From Polaromonas sp. (GTDB lineage: Bacteria > Pseudomonadota > Gammaproteobacteria > Burkholderiales > Burkholderiaceae_C), in the NCBI GenBank assembly GCA_013298945.1, contig JAAFJR010000001.1, positions 620,001-684,000 on the forward strand: a stretch of 64,000 nt of DNA. Direction: 5' to 3'. Numbering within the stretch: position 1 is the stretch's first letter; each line of letters opens with the position of its first letter. The position numbers and the translations under genes were made by a program. Below, piece after piece: positions 8,971 through 18,972 of the stretch. The notes beneath the pieces were generated by a model. It saw only the letters and a list, made by a program, of their open reading frames with translations, was not told the origin of the DNA and did not search any database.

Positions 8971-8999
8971 TTGATAGTAAATGATACTGACAAGATATT
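8971..8999 (+). promoter_or_regulatory. candidate sigma-70 promoter for the DinG-type helicase gene
   Basis: TTGATA (8971-8976) and GATATT (8994-8999) are spaced by exactly 17 bp, 23 bp upstream of the ATG at 9023. The -35 matches 5/6 and the -10 4/6. No LexA-type box was recognised here. Confidence 0.35.
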
Positions 9000-9022
9000 G
9001 AATTTTAGAAAACGATTGACTG

Positions 9023-11017
9023 ATGGATTTTGAATCGCGTATCGAAGACGTGTTCGCTGAGCAAGGCTTGTTAGCTAAAAATGATACCCATTTTAAGCCG
9101 AGGGCTGGTCAAACGCAGATGGCGATGGCCGTTGCTAAGTCTATTGAACAAGGCTCCGTTTTGGTGGTTGAAGCGGGAACAGGTGTAGGTAAAACTTATG
9201 CCTATTTGGTACCAGCATTGCTCAGTGGTGAACGCGTTGTATTGTCCACTGCTACAAAAGCATTACAAGATCAGCTCTTTGGTCGTGATTTACCAAATAT
9301 CGCAAAAATTCTTAATTTGCCAGTTCGCATGGCTTTGCTGAAAGGTCGTTCAAGCTATTTATGCCTTTACAGGCTTGAGCTTGCACGTGGTGATACGCAA
9401 TTGTCAGATCGCGGCGCACATGCGACCTTGGCTAAGGTGGAGAAATGGTCGCAAGTGACCCGCAATGGTGATTTGGCTGAATTGACGGGTTTAGATGAAC
9501 GCTCACCGGTCATTCCACTCATCACCTCAACGCGCGATAACTGCATTGGCGCACAGTGTCCTAAATTTAAACCTTGTCACGTTAATTTAGCTAGAAAAGA
9601 AGCCATGGCGGCTGATGTGGTTGTGATCAACCACCATTTGTTTTTTGCAGATTTAGCTGTTAAAGATTCTGGCATGGCTGAGCTCTTGCCGACGGTCAGC
9701 GTCGTTATTTTTGACGAAGCGCATCAACTCAATGAAACTGGCGTGCAGTTCTTGGGTGCACAGATAACGACTGGTCAACTGCTTGACTTGGCGCGTGATA
9801 CCTTAGCCGCTGGTTTGCAATTAGCGCGTGGTTTGCAGGATTGGAGCGCTTTAGCTTCGGGTTTGGAGCGTGCTGCGCGTGAGTTGCGATTGTCTGTCGG
9901 CAAGCAATGGCAGGGTGCCAAGCTTCGCTGGACTGAGCTTGAGCCCGAAGGTGTCGATAGCTTGGCTTGGACAACGGCGATTCAAGTGGTTTGCCAAGCA
10001 TGCGATCATTTACGGATTGCTTTGTTAACGGTGACCGAGCTGGCACCAGATTTTGAGCGTCTTTGCATACGTGCGCAAGAACTCGGGCAGCGCGCGGAAA
10101 AATTCTTGCAAGTTTGCCCTGCCGATGCGGTGCGTTGGGTGGAGGTTGGTCAACAGCTGCGCTTGGTGGAGTCTCCGCTAGATATTGCTGAATCCGTTAA
10201 AAAGAAGATGCTCAAAAACACCGCTGAAGATGCGCCCCAAGCGCATAAATCGTGGATATTTACCTCTGCAACTCTGGGGCACGAGGCTCAGTTAAAGTGG
10301 TTTACGGTTCCTTGCGGGCTCGAACAGGCCGATGTGCTGAGAGTGGCAAGTCCTTTTGATTACGCAAACCAAGCTTCCATCTACGTTCCGCAATACCTCC
10401 CTAAACCCAGCGACCCCATGCATAGCGCGGAGGTGGCAAGCTTGGCTGGGCAGGCTATTGATGTACTAGCTGGTCGAACACTGGTTCTAACAACGACGTT
10501 ACGCGCACTGCGTGCTATAGGCGCGGCCTTGGAGCAGCAGTTTGCTGACCGATTAGACATTGAAGTGTTGATACAAGGCAATTTACCCAAACGAGAACTT
10601 CTTGCACGTTTCCGAGAAGGCGCTTCACAAGGACGTAGTGCCTGTGTTTTAGTGGCTTCAGCGTCGTTTTGGGAAGGCATCGACATACCTGGTGATGAAC
10701 TTGCACTTGTCGTGATTGATAAATTACCCTTCCCGCCTCCAGACGATCCATTGATAGAAGCGCGATCAAAGCGCCTAGAGCGGGGCGGCAAGAGCTCGTT
10801 TATCGATTACTTTGTGCCCGAGGCAACCGTGTCATTAAAACAGGGCGCTGGCAGATTGATTCGCCGCGAAACAGACAAAGGGATGCTGGTTGTGTGCGAT
10901 ACACGGCTCACGCAAATGGGCTATGGACGCAAAATATTATCAGCACTGCCGCCCATGAGACAGATACAAAACCATGACGAATTTATGTCAGTATTGGAGG
11001 CGTTAAATAGTGATTAA
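9023..11017 (+). CDS. DinG/YoaA-type ATP-dependent DNA helicase (XPD family)
   Basis: This is a 664-aa superfamily 2 helicase with an iron-sulfur cluster. Walker A AGTGVGKT is at 51-58 and the DEAH box (IFDEAHQLNETG) near 231. Four cysteines for a [4Fe-4S] cluster are visible at about 114 and at 174, 179 and 185 (CIGAQCPKFKPCH). Motif VI is GAGRLIRRETDKG near the C-terminus. The family unwinds DNA 5'-3' and resolves structures such as R-loops and stalled forks. The length and sequence fit YoaA/DinG of betaproteobacteria, and choosing between the two names is uncertain. It converges on bamD, with a PR repeat between them. Confidence 0.9.
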   Translation: MDFESRIEDVFAEQGLLAKNDTHFKPRAGQTQMAMAVAKSIEQGSVLVVEAGTGVGKTYAYLVPALLSGERVVLSTATKALQDQLFGRDLPNIAKILNLPVRMALLKGRSSYLCLYRLELARGDTQLSDRGAHATLAKVEKWSQVTRNGDLAELTGLDERSPVIPLITSTRDNCIGAQCPKFKPCHVNLARKEAMAADVVVINHHLFFADLAVKDSGMAELLPTVSVVIFDEAHQLNETGVQFLGAQITTGQLLDLARDTLAAGLQLARGLQDWSALASGLERAARELRLSVGKQWQGAKLRWTELEPEGVDSLAWTTAIQVVCQACDHLRIALLTVTELAPDFERLCIRAQELGQRAEKFLQVCPADAVRWVEVGQQLRLVESPLDIAESVKKKMLKNTAEDAPQAHKSWIFTSATLGHEAQLKWFTVPCGLEQADVLRVASPFDYANQASIYVPQYLPKPSDPMHSAEVASLAGQAIDVLAGRTLVLTTTLRALRAIGAALEQQFADRLDIEVLIQGNLPKRELLARFREGASQGRSACVLVASASFWEGIDIPGDELALVVIDKLPFPPPDDPLIEARSKRLERGGKSSFIDYFVPEATVSLKQGAGRLIRRETDKGMLVVCDTRLTQMGYGRKILSALPPMRQIQNHDEFMSVLEALNSD

Positions 11018-11060
11018 AATACGCCTCTAGCCGGCGTATTTGTTGCTTTGTATGCTATGA
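11015..11060 (-). repeat. PR repeat copy 3, between convergent dinG-like gene and bamD
   Basis: A diverged copy in reverse orientation, recognised by TAGCCGGCGTATTTGTTGC and a following GCTAT. It begins at the stop codon of the helicase gene and could act as a bidirectional mRNA 3' end. Confidence 0.65.
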
Positions 11061-11086
11061 AATATATATTTCACAGTTGTTGAAGA

Positions 11087-11905
11087 TTACCAAATTTTCC
11101 ACCAACTACGCGCTACGGACTTGTTGCCCGATGACAAAAGTTCACTTTTAGGAAATGAGGTTTCCATGATACGTTTAGCGTCATCTCTAAGCTGCACAAT
11201 ATCCAAGGCTTCGTAGGATTTGTAAATGATGTACATGGCTTCTTCCAAAGCCGGTACATCGCGATACTCGCTGATAGCAAGCTGTGCGCGATTGATGGCT
11301 GCCACGTAGGCACCACGAGAAAAATAATACTTTGCAACATGCACCTCGTACAAAGCCAATGAGTTGACGATGTAAGTCATGCGCAGTTTAGCGTCTGACG
11401 AGTATTTAGATTCTGGAAACTTAGCAACCAATTCTTTATAAGCATCAAAAGATTCTTTCGCCGCTTTTTGGTCACGCTCTGATAAATCTTGATTGGTGTA
11501 CGAGCCAAAGAAACCGAGGTTGTCGGAAAAATTCACCGTACCTTTGAGATACAAGGCGTAATCTAAAGCTGGGCTAGCAGGGTGTAATTTCAGAAATCGA
11601 TCAATCGTGGCAATGGCTTGCGCTTGATCGCCATTTTTAAATTGAGCATAAGCTTTGTCAAGCTGGGCTTGCTGCGCTAATGGCGTGCCTGCTGCGCGTC
11701 CTTCGAGTTTTTCATATAAAGGGATGGCCTTGTCGAAAGCGCCATCATTAGCTTCAGATTTTGCCTCGGCATATATTTTGTTGGGGCTCCAGTTGGCAGA
11801 TTTGTCTTCGTTTACAGAAGTGCAAGCCGTAAGCCCAAGGGAAACACATACCAATAAAGCCAATAAACTAGATTGACTGGTGTAGCTTGTTTGTTGATTT
11901 TTCAT
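11087..11905 (-). CDS. bamD: outer membrane protein assembly factor BamD
   Basis: This essential lipoprotein of the BAM complex helps BamA insert beta-barrels into the outer membrane. The lipoprotein signal ends in LGLTAC (lipidated Cys28), followed by TPR repeats over about 60-250: YAEAKSEANDGAFDKAIPLYEKLEGRA and later units, including the family-typical AKYYFSRGAYVAAINRA. The frame is open further upstream, but the ATG at 11905 starts a normal lipoprotein signal (MKNQQTSYTS), giving 272 aa. It diverges from rluD across about 60 bp, a common Burkholderiales arrangement. Confidence 0.93.
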   Translation of the reverse strand: MKNQQTSYTSQSSLLALLVCVSLGLTACTSVNEDKSANWSPNKIYAEAKSEANDGAFDKAIPLYEKLEGRAAGTPLAQQAQLDKAYAQFKNGDQAQAIATIDRFLKLHPASPALDYALYLKGTVNFSDNLGFFGSYTNQDLSERDQKAAKESFDAYKELVAKFPESKYSSDAKLRMTYIVNSLALYEVHVAKYYFSRGAYVAAINRAQLAISEYRDVPALEEAMYIIYKSYEALDIVQLRDDAKRIMETSFPKSELLSSGNKSVARSWWKIW

Positions 11906-11967
11906 ATTGTTTTTGAACTCATAAAATTGAGTTGATAATTTGTCATACAACATCTGAGGCCGCCTTC

Positions 11968-13038
11968 TTGAAACTTCGCAAATCTATTATATCGACCGAA
12001 ACCTCAATCGGAACTTCCGACGGCACATTACCTGAGCATTTGAAAAGTGAAGCGGATACGGATTTTGGTCAGGATTTTGAGGCTAATGATGATGCAAAAG
12101 AAACACGCGAGTTCGTTTGCAGCGAAGCGCAACATGGCCTGAGAGTTGATAATGCACTGGTTCAATTGGTTAGTGAGTTTTCACGAAGTTACCTCAAACA
12201 GTTGATTGAACAAGGCTCTGCGCGGCTCAACGGGCAAACCGTTGTCAAAGTAGCCAGCAAGGTCAAAGTGGGAGATTTATTGGCCATAGATTTGCAGGCA
12301 ACGCCGCAAAGCCAAGCTTTTAAGCCCGAAAAAGTTGATTTTGAAGTTATTTTTGAAGATGAACATCTTTTAGTCATCAATAAGCCGGTGGGGCTGGTCG
12401 TTCATCCCGCACCAGGAAACTGGAGTGGAACCCTGCTGAATGGCTTGCTGGAAAGGGATGAAAAAGCTGTACTTTTACCCAGGGCAGGCATTGTTCATCG
12501 TTTGGACAAAGACACCAGTGGCTTGATGGTCGTTGCCCGGACGCGGCAAGTGATGGACGCTTTGGTCGAAAAAATTGCTGCCAGAGAAGTTAATCGGCTT
12601 TATTTAGCTTTGGGAAACCGTACTTGGACAGGGCCAAAAGAGCGCGATGTGAACGAATCTATTGGTCGAGACCCCAGAAATCGTTTGCGTATGGCGGTCG
12701 TTGCGTTGGATAAAACTGCAGGAAAGACGGCTAAAACATCCTTAAAATTGCTACAAAATTGCGAGCAAGGTTGCCTTGTTTTATGTAGGCTACATACTGG
12801 TAGAACGCATCAGATTCGGGTTCATATGGCGCATATTGGGCATCCTTTAGTGGCCGACAGCGTCTACGGCGGCGCGCAGGCCGCAGGCATGTTGCGACAA
12901 GCTTTGCACGCCGAACAACTGGCATTTGAGCATCCTGCGACGGGGCAGTCCATGCATTTTGTGGCGACTTTGCCGCTAGATTTCAAGCAGGCTTTGACGC
13001 ATTGGGGGCTAAGTTACAATGGGTTGTCTACAAAATAA
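11968..13038 (+). CDS. rluD: 23S rRNA pseudouridine synthase RluD
   Basis: This enzyme makes pseudouridines in helix 69 of 23S rRNA. An S4 RNA-binding domain (LRVDNALVQLVSEFSRSYLKQLIEQGSARLNG) precedes the RluA-family catalytic domain, with the active-site Asp (about 180) in GIVHRLDKDTSGL and the family blocks NKPVGLVVHPAPGN and LHTGRTHQIRVHM. There is no in-frame ATG or GTG ahead of the S4 domain. TTG 11968 is chosen because GAGG lies 8 nt upstream; TTG 11932 and another TTG near 12040 remain possible. The first 45 residues or so are acidic and not part of a known domain. Confidence 0.9.
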   Translation: MKLRKSIISTETSIGTSDGTLPEHLKSEADTDFGQDFEANDDAKETREFVCSEAQHGLRVDNALVQLVSEFSRSYLKQLIEQGSARLNGQTVVKVASKVKVGDLLAIDLQATPQSQAFKPEKVDFEVIFEDEHLLVINKPVGLVVHPAPGNWSGTLLNGLLERDEKAVLLPRAGIVHRLDKDTSGLMVVARTRQVMDALVEKIAAREVNRLYLALGNRTWTGPKERDVNESIGRDPRNRLRMAVVALDKTAGKTAKTSLKLLQNCEQGCLVLCRLHTGRTHQIRVHMAHIGHPLVADSVYGGAQAAGMLRQALHAEQLAFEHPATGQSMHFVATLPLDFKQALTHWGLSYNGLSTK

Positions 13039-13233
13039 GCGCATAGTCACTTCAACCACACTGCAAAGCACTAAAAGTTTGGCTTGAAAACTTGCTTAAC
13101 TGGTTTTATAGATTCTTTCTAGATTCTTTTTTGACACTTCTTTGACGCCTTTTACTTGAATTTTGATTAGGCAAAGCTTTTAACGCTGTGCAGTCGCTGA
13201 GTCATTCAGCTTTATTCTTGAAAACTTAATATT

Positions 13234-13884
13234 ATGAATACGTCGGAAGCAAAGCGTATCCTTGAAACTGCCTTGATTTGTGCTCAGCAACCGCTGCAAG
13301 TGCGAGACATGCGTGTCTTGTTTGAAGAAGAAATTGGTGCGGACACCTTGAAGACCCTGCTGGTTGAGTTACAACAAGACTGGGCTTTTAAAGGCGTTGA
13401 GTTAGTTAACGTTGCCACAGGTTGGCGTTTTCAAAGTCGTCCGGAAATACGTGAGTTTTTGGACAGATTAACACCTGAAAAGCCGCCCAAATACACACGT
13501 GCTGTTTTGGAGACTTTGGCGATTATTGCTTACCGTCAACCTGCCACGCGTGGCGACATGGAAGATATTCGTGGCGTGACGATCAATGGCCTGATCTTGA
13601 AGCAGCTAGAAGACCGTGGTTGGATTGAGGTGATTGGGCATCGCGAGAGTGTGGGGCGTCCAGCGCTATTTGCTACGACCAAGCAATTTTTAGATGATTT
13701 GGGAATTGAATCACTGGATCAATTGCCAGAGCTCGGCCCATTGCAAGAGCAAGTTTTGGAGCAACTTGAGCGTTTTGATGACGTTAATGAAAAGACTAAC
13801 CCCAGCCATGCATCACAGACTGAGCTACCCATCAACGACATGATCGACGTGGTTGAATTGGTTGAGGAAAGACCCGCTCAGTAA
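13234..13884 (+). CDS. scpB: segregation and condensation protein B
   Basis: This 216-aa protein has two winged-helix domains. It is the ScpB kleisin-binding subunit that works with SMC and ScpA in chromosome condensation and segregation. Family-typical sequence includes [44 protein letters not shown]-like residues and [17 protein letters not shown]. The last 45 residues are acidic and poorly conserved. scpA is not adjacent here. rluB follows after 32 nt, a common pairing in bacteria, so the two are probably cotranscribed. The 195 bp upstream holds no feature I can support. Confidence 0.92.
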   Translation: MNTSEAKRILETALICAQQPLQVRDMRVLFEEEIGADTLKTLLVELQQDWAFKGVELVNVATGWRFQSRPEIREFLDRLTPEKPPKYTRAVLETLAIIAYRQPATRGDMEDIRGVTINGLILKQLEDRGWIEVIGHRESVGRPALFATTKQFLDDLGIESLDQLPELGPLQEQVLEQLERFDDVNEKTNPSHASQTELPINDMIDVVELVEERPAQ

Positions 13885-13916
13885 ATATTACAGAGTTTAG
13901 AGAATTAAATATAAAT

Positions 13917-15296
13917 ATGAATCCGGAAATAAGCAATACACCAACTGAGTCTGAGTCAATTGAGCCTAATCAAATGGGTGAGGTTGCAGCAGCTGACAAA
14001 GCAATAGACCAGCCACAAAGCATGGATGGCGAGAGCAGCGTGAAAAGCCAAGCAGCGATAAAACCTGCAGATATTATAGATTTTGACGACATCACTTCAG
14101 GCCGTTTTGATGAGGAGGATGCAGACGAGTCCATCGTCCCCGCTCGCAGGGTGTTGCAACCCCAGCCAGAGCAGCCTAAGCTGCACAAAGTACTGGCTCA
14201 AGCGGGTATGGGCTCGCGTTTGGAGATGGAGCAGCTCATTATGGAAGGGCGTATTTCCGTCAACAATGAGCCAGCACATATTGGGCAACGTATTCAGTAC
14301 AGCGATCATGTCAAAGTCAACGGCAAACCGATTCGTTTTCGCATCGAAGCACCGCCAACGCGTGTGATTGCTTACCACAAGCCTGCTGGTGAGGTGGTGA
14401 CTCACGACGATCCGCAAAATCGTCCCACTGTGTTTCGCAAATTGCCAAAGCTGTATCAAGGCAAATGGCAATCTGTTGGGCGCTTGGATTTGAATACAGA
14501 AGGCTTGTTGCTTTTTAGCAGCTCTGGCGATCTAGCAAATAACTTGATGCATCCGCGTTTTGGGCTTGAGCGTGAATACGCAGTCCGCGTTTTGGGAAAA
14601 CTCAATAAAGAAGAAAAACAAAAACTTCTTGACGGTGTGCAACTTGATGACGGCATGGCGCAATTTGGCTCCATCGAAGACGGGGGCGGCGAAGGCGCCA
14701 ATTGTTGGTACAAAGTGACAATTTCAGAAGGTCGCAACCGCGAAGTTCGACGGATGTTTGAGTCTGTGGGGCATGCCGTGAGTCGTTTGATTCGTATTCG
14801 TTATGGCGCGATGATGCTACCGCGCGGCTTGAAGCGTGGCGCTTGGATGGAGTTGGGTGAAACCGATATTCGGGCTTTGATGAATGCAGTCAGTGCTTCG
14901 TCAAAACCGCGGCAACATGCAGGACAATCAGATGCGAGTACTGGCAATACCAACAGTGGTAGACGTCCGCCCCGCTCAAATAACCGCGATAACCGTGTGA
15001 ATAGTGGTGGCGGTGCGAACGGGGGAAGAGGACAGTCACAATCGAGACGTAATCCGACGAATCAAGGGAATAAATTTCCTGCACAAGGTCAATCGCGTGA
15101 TTTAAGCCAAAAACAGCGCCCACAAAGAGCAAACGGGCAGAGCAACACGCCAAACAACTTGCAACCTGATCCTTTGAAGACATCTTTAGGTTACATCGGT
15201 GCCGACAGCTTGAATCAGCAACGGCAGCAGCGTCGCACAGGTTCAGGTTCTGGCTCGGGTGGTTCAGGGGCAAGGCGCCCGCCTCGTAGTAGGTAA
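13917..15296 (+). CDS. rluB: 23S rRNA pseudouridine synthase RluB, long form with disordered tail
   Basis: An S4 domain ([23 protein letters not shown]) and an RsuA/RluB catalytic domain are present, with the catalytic Asp191 in [14 protein letters not shown] and the [14 protein letters not shown] motif. It would modify U2605-type positions in 23S rRNA. About 85 acidic or low-complexity residues precede the S4 domain. The last 130 or so residues are a Gln/Asn/Arg/Gly-rich tail ([24 protein letters not shown]) that looks disordered and could bind RNA. Long tails are seen in betaproteobacterial RluB. A PR repeat begins right at the stop codon. Confidence 0.92.
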   Translation: MNPEISNTPTESESIEPNQMGEVAAADKAIDQPQSMDGESSVKSQAAIKPADIIDFDDITSGRFDEEDADESIVPARRVLQPQPEQPKLHKVLAQAGMGSRLEMEQLIMEGRISVNNEPAHIGQRIQYSDHVKVNGKPIRFRIEAPPTRVIAYHKPAGEVVTHDDPQNRPTVFRKLPKLYQGKWQSVGRLDLNTEGLLLFSSSGDLANNLMHPRFGLEREYAVRVLGKLNKEEKQKLLDGVQLDDGMAQFGSIEDGGGEGANCWYKVTISEGRNREVRRMFESVGHAVSRLIRIRYGAMMLPRGLKRGAWMELGETDIRALMNAVSASSKPRQHAGQSDASTGNTNSGRRPPRSNNRDNRVNSGGGANGGRGQSQSRRNPTNQGNKFPAQGQSRDLSQKQRPQRANGQSNTPNNLQPDPLKTSLGYIGADSLNQQRQQRRTGSGSGSGGSGARRPPRSR

Positions 15297-15348
15297 ATAT
15301 GGCTGTATCCGGCATATTTATTGCCTTAGCAGCTATTAAAAATATAGC
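15295..15348 (-). repeat. PR repeat copy 4, immediately after rluB
   Basis: Reverse copy: AAATATGGCTGTATCCGGC, then ATTTATTGCC and GCTATtaaaaatATAGC. It overlaps the rluB stop codon. It may serve as a 3' mRNA end structure. The rest of the 250-bp gap to ndk holds only the promoter candidate below. Confidence 0.8.
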
Positions 15349-15479
15349 TAAAAATCGTATTTAATTTTTAAACCAAACTCTTTGCTTGTAGACGAAGGTA
15401 AATTAAGTTCATCTGATGCGTCTGTGAGCTATTGGCTAAGGCTAGTTAGCTCACATTTGGCAGCGAAAAGCACAATAGC

Positions 15480-15514
15480 AGGCTAAAATAGAGGGCTTGG
15501 CAAATTTTTGAAAC
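15480..15514 (+). promoter_or_regulatory. candidate promoter region for ndk
   Basis: A TAAAAT -10-like box (15484-15489) is followed by AGAGGGCTTGGCAAATTTTTGAAA. Nearly the same sequence occurs upstream of tRNA-Leu(UAG) at 62748-62781. No -35 box at 16-18 bp is convincing (TTGGCA at 15457 is 21 bp away), so the call rests on the shared block and position. Confidence 0.4.
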
Positions 15515-15546
15515 CTAAAGTCCAAAGTATTAAGGAAAACTAACAA

Positions 15547-15972
15547 ATGACTATCGAACGCACTCTCTCCATCATCAAACCTGACGCCGTTGCTAAAAAC
15601 GTGATTGGTCAGATCTATGCTCGTTTTGAAGCAGCTGGCCTAAAAGTTGTTGCTGCAAAAATGGCTCATTTGTCACAAGGCGAAGCTGAGGCTTTCTACG
15701 CTGTACACAAAGCGCGTCCTTTCTTCAAAGACTTGGTCAACTTCATGATCTCTGGTCCTGTGATGATTCAGGCTTTAGAGGGTGAAGGCGCGATTTTGAA
15801 AAACCGCGACTTGATGGGTGCGACTGATCCCAAGAAGGCTGCTCCAGGCACGATTCGTGCTGATTTTGCTGACAGCATTGATGCAAACGCTGTTCACGGC
15901 TCTGACGCTGCTGAAACTGCGGCTGTTGAAATCGGCTTCTTCTTCCCTGGTATGAATGTTTACAGCCGCTAA
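15547..15972 (+). CDS. ndk: nucleoside diphosphate kinase
   Basis: This 141-aa cytoplasmic enzyme transfers the gamma-phosphate from ATP to other NDPs to balance nucleotide pools. The phosphohistidine His117 is in [12 protein letters not shown]. The N-terminal [19 protein letters not shown] and [16 protein letters not shown] are family signatures. Length is exactly typical of the bacterial enzyme. The start has AAGGAAA upstream. It heads the Burkholderiales run ndk-rlmN-pilF-rodZ-ispG-hisS-yfgM-bamB-der. Confidence 0.97.
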   Translation: MTIERTLSIIKPDAVAKNVIGQIYARFEAAGLKVVAAKMAHLSQGEAEAFYAVHKARPFFKDLVNFMISGPVMIQALEGEGAILKNRDLMGATDPKKAAPGTIRADFADSIDANAVHGSDAAETAAVEIGFFFPGMNVYSR

Positions 15973-16013
15973 TCTGAGCTAGTTGCTTAGATATTTTCGG
16001 CTGCAACGATGCT

Positions 16014-17186
16014 ATGACGGTCAACCTCCTCGATTTCGATCTAAAGGGTTTGACCTTTTTTTGCGCCTCTTTGGGCGAAAAAAGCTTTCGCGCCACCCAG
16101 CTTTTCCGCTGGATACACCAAAAAGGCGCCACTGATTTTGAGCAAATGACCGATTTGGCAAAGCCGTTACGGTCAAAACTCGCTCATACAGCGCATTTGC
16201 AAAGTTTAAAAATCATCAGCCAGCAAGAGTCAACGGATGGCACCATCAAATGGCTGTTTGATGTGGGTTCAGGCGATGCGGTTGAAGCCGTTTTTATTCC
16301 CGAAGAAAACCGAGGTACGCTGTGCGTATCCTCGCAAGCTGGTTGCGCTGTAGGGTGCAGATTTTGCTCTACAGGTCATCAAGGGTTCAGTCGAAACTTA
16401 ACCACGGGCGAAATCATTGCGCAATTGTGGTTTGCTGAGCATTTCTTGCGCAAGCATTTGTCTTCCAAAGATCGCGTTATTTCCAACGTCGTGATGATGG
16501 GTATGGGCGAGCCGATGCAAAATTATTCCGCATTGTTGCCGGCCTTAAAAACAATGTTGGACGACCACGGCTATGGTTTATCCCGAAGACGGGTTACCGT
16601 GTCAACTTCAGGTGTCGTGCCGATGATTGACCGTTTAGGCGCAGATTGCCCAGTCGCTTTGGCTGTGTCTTTGCATGCGCCAAATGATATTCTGCGCAAT
16701 AATTTGGTTCCATTGAATCAAAAATATCCGATAGATGAGTTGATGAGTGCTTGTCGCCGATATTTGGAATCTGCGCCTAGAGATTTCATTACTTTTGAGT
16801 ATTGCATGCTTGATGGCGTTAATGATCGAGTTGAGCATGCGCAGCAACTCGTCGCATTGATGAAACAGCAATCAGCTTTGGGCTTAAGTTGCAAATTCAA
16901 CTTAATACCTTTTAACCCATTCCCAGAGTCAGGTTTATTGTGCTCATCGAAAGCGCAAGTTGCCTTGTTTGCCAAGATTTTGAGTGATGCTGGCTTGGTT
17001 ACCACGGTAAGAAGGACGCGCGGCGACGACATTGATGCGGCTTGCGGTCAACTTGCAGGTGAAGTGATGGACAGAACACGTGTCACAAGCAGAATTGAAA
17101 AGCAACGCACCTTCAAAATCATGCCAGTGCGCGATAACAGCATTGAACAAAGCATAGATACAACAGTGCAGGACAGATCTGATTGA
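16014..17186 (+). CDS. rlmN: 23S rRNA (A2503) and tRNA (A37) methyltransferase RlmN
   Basis: This radical-SAM enzyme adds a C2 methyl to A2503 of 23S rRNA and A37 of some tRNAs. The [4Fe-4S] cluster motif CAVGCRFC gives Cys111, Cys115 and Cys118. A C-terminal cysteine near 344 ([11 protein letters not shown]) fits the methyl-carrying Cys of the family. SAM-binding sequence GMGEPMQNY and the [15 protein letters not shown] strand are present. 390 aa is normal. It starts 41 nt after ndk and ends 9 nt before pilF, consistent with cotranscription. Confidence 0.95.
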   Translation: MTVNLLDFDLKGLTFFCASLGEKSFRATQLFRWIHQKGATDFEQMTDLAKPLRSKLAHTAHLQSLKIISQQESTDGTIKWLFDVGSGDAVEAVFIPEENRGTLCVSSQAGCAVGCRFCSTGHQGFSRNLTTGEIIAQLWFAEHFLRKHLSSKDRVISNVVMMGMGEPMQNYSALLPALKTMLDDHGYGLSRRRVTVSTSGVVPMIDRLGADCPVALAVSLHAPNDILRNNLVPLNQKYPIDELMSACRRYLESAPRDFITFEYCMLDGVNDRVEHAQQLVALMKQQSALGLSCKFNLIPFNPFPESGLLCSSKAQVALFAKILSDAGLVTTVRRTRGDDIDAACGQLAGEVMDRTRVTSRIEKQRTFKIMPVRDNSIEQSIDTTVQDRSD

Positions 17187-17195
17187 GATTGCCCT

Positions 17196-18047
17196 ATGAT
17201 GAGCACGATGGATACACTCAAATCTTTAAAAATTCAACGCAGTAAGATGCTCCGATATGGTCGTCTATTATTCTGTCTTGTGGCTTTGAATTTCGTGGCT
17301 GCTTGCGCTAATCCTAGCGATGGCTCATCACCAGGAGGCAGGGCTGATTTGGCAACGGCGTCTGATGAAACGGATATGCAAAAGCGTGCCAAAATTAGAT
17401 TGGAACTTGCTGTCGGTTACTTGGAGCAAGGCCAAACAAATGTGGCACTTGATGAGGTAAAGCTTGCTATAGCCGCTGATCCTCAATCTGCAGAAGCATT
17501 CAGCTTGCGCGGGCTGATTTATATGCGTTTAAACGATTTTGGTTTGGCTCGCGAAAGTTTTAATCGTGGCATCGTGCTGAACCCGAGAGACGGTAATATT
17601 TTGCATAATTTGGGTTGGCTGGCTTGTCAAGAGTCGAGGTACCCAGAAGCGGTGGTCAACTTTGACAAAGCATTAGCAACGCCAAACTACGCAGGACCTG
17701 CGAAAACATATTTGGCAAAAGGCATTTGTTTGCTGCGTTCTGGAGATGCCAGACAAGCTGAAAACAGTTTTCAGCGTTCGTTTGAGCTTGATGCTGGCAA
17801 TCCAATTGCGACTTTTAATTTGGCGAATTTGCTTTACAAACGCAATGATTTGATTCGTTCACAGTTCTACATACGTCGCTTAAATAATAACGATTATGTG
17901 AACGCAGAATCACTCTGGTTGGCCGCTAAGATTGAGAAAAAAATGGGCAATAACGCTGGTGTCGCCCAATTAGCAGAGCGTTTGAGAAAGCAATTCCCGA
18001 CCTCGCGTGAATTTGGTTTATTCGAGAGAGGTGCGTTTGATGAGTGA
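17196..18047 (+). CDS. pilF: type IV pilus biogenesis/stability lipoprotein PilF (PilW)
   Basis: This outer-membrane lipoprotein with TPR repeats helps PilQ secretin assembly in type IV pili. The lipoprotein signal ends NFVAAC (Cys37), with an unusually long n-region of about 20 residues; ATG 17199, 17208 or 17247 would shorten it. TPR units run from about 70 (ARLELAVGYLEQGQTNVALDEV-like) to 250. The gene sits between rlmN and rodZ, where pilF is normally found in beta- and gammaproteobacteria. No other pilus gene is in the window. Confidence 0.88.
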   Translation: MMSTMDTLKSLKIQRSKMLRYGRLLFCLVALNFVAACANPSDGSSPGGRADLATASDETDMQKRAKIRLELAVGYLEQGQTNVALDEVKLAIAADPQSAEAFSLRGLIYMRLNDFGLARESFNRGIVLNPRDGNILHNLGWLACQESRYPEAVVNFDKALATPNYAGPAKTYLAKGICLLRSGDARQAENSFQRSFELDAGNPIATFNLANLLYKRNDLIRSQFYIRRLNNNDYVNAESLWLAAKIEKKMGNNAGVAQLAERLRKQFPTSREFGLFERGAFDE

Positions 18048-18972
18048 AAATTCGATTGATCAAAATACAGGATCGAATCCGGATAGCTCCCCGGTAAACG
18101 CATCTGTCGCTGCTGGTCAAATGTTGAGGCAGGCTAGGTTGGATGCTGGTTTGCACATAGCTGCATTAGCCGTTTCTCTGAGGGTACCAGTAAAAAGGAT
18201 AGAAGCCCTTGAGAGCGGTCAAATGGATTTGCTTCCCGATATGGTTTTTGTACGTGCATTGACTTCTAGCATTTGCCAAGCACTTAAGATCGATGCACAA
18301 CCTATTTTGGAAAAATTGCCAAAGGCTGCATTGCCGCTTTTGAATCACGATGATGTGGCCATCAATACACCAATAGGCACTACAAGTTCATCTAGGAGTG
18401 CATGGGGCGCCGAAGTTTTCACCTCACCTTTGCTGCTTGGCGTTTTGTTTTTGTGCATTGCTGCCGCTGGTGTTTATTTTTGGCCCAGCAATCCGTTGAC
18501 GTCAGTCGCACAAGTTCATGCTGTGCCTGCTTCACCAGCCGCACTGCTCGAAAAAACGTTACCTGATGCAGGAGTCAGTCAAGCAAAACAGGTGATTGTT
18601 GTTAATGAAAGCACTTCCGCATTAAGCATGAATACAAGTGCGAATGTCGCTACTCCGATAAGCAATACGCCTGTTGCTGAAGTTGTCAGCTCCACACCTG
18701 CAGCATTGCCTGCTGCTAATTCTTCGGTTCCTGCAGACAGTCTGGTTACTTTCAAGGCAACTGGCGAGACTTGGGTTGAGGTTAAAAACGCTACAGGAAG
18801 TACGCTTTTTAAAAAGCTGTTGATTGCAGGTGAGTATGCTGGTACTTCTGGCGCTTTGCCGTTAACTGTCATTGTGGGTAGAGCCGATGCGACTCAAGTT
18901 GAAGTACGCGGAAAGCCGATTGATTTAATCTCCATAGCGAAAAGCAATGTCGCACGGTTTGAGGTGAAATAA
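18040..18972 (+). CDS. rodZ: RodZ-type helix-turn-helix membrane protein
   Basis: The first 90 or so residues form the HTH domain of RodZ ([18 protein letters not shown], then [18 protein letters not shown] and [16 protein letters not shown]). A single membrane helix lies at about 130-149 ([18 protein letters not shown]). A Ser/Ala/Thr-rich periplasmic linker and a C-terminal DUF4115 domain ([20 protein letters not shown]) follow. RodZ links MreB filaments to the wall machinery for rod shape. ATG 18040 is chosen for the GAGAGAGG 8 nt upstream; it overlaps the pilF end by 8 nt. The protein is 310 aa. Confidence 0.88.
   Translation: MSENSIDQNTGSNPDSSPVNASVAAGQMLRQARLDAGLHIAALAVSLRVPVKRIEALESGQMDLLPDMVFVRALTSSICQALKIDAQPILEKLPKAALPLLNHDDVAINTPIGTTSSSRSAWGAEVFTSPLLLGVLFLCIAAAGVYFWPSNPLTSVAQVHAVPASPAALLEKTLPDAGVSQAKQVIVVNESTSALSMNTSANVATPISNTPVAEVVSSTPAALPAANSSVPADSLVTFKATGETWVEVKNATGSTLFKKLLIAGEYAGTSGALPLTVIVGRADATQVEVRGKPIDLISIAKSNVARFEVK

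Noticed and set aside
9023-11017. LexA/SOS control of the DinG-type gene
   Set aside because: I looked for a CTGT-N8-ACAG box in the 197-bp upstream region and found none convincing.
18640-18690. A possible further PR repeat in rodZ (AAGCAATACGCCTGTTGCTGAAG)
   Set aside because: Only about a dozen bases resemble the core and the ATAGC end is absent. The Ala/Thr/Val-rich linker coding can give this by chance.
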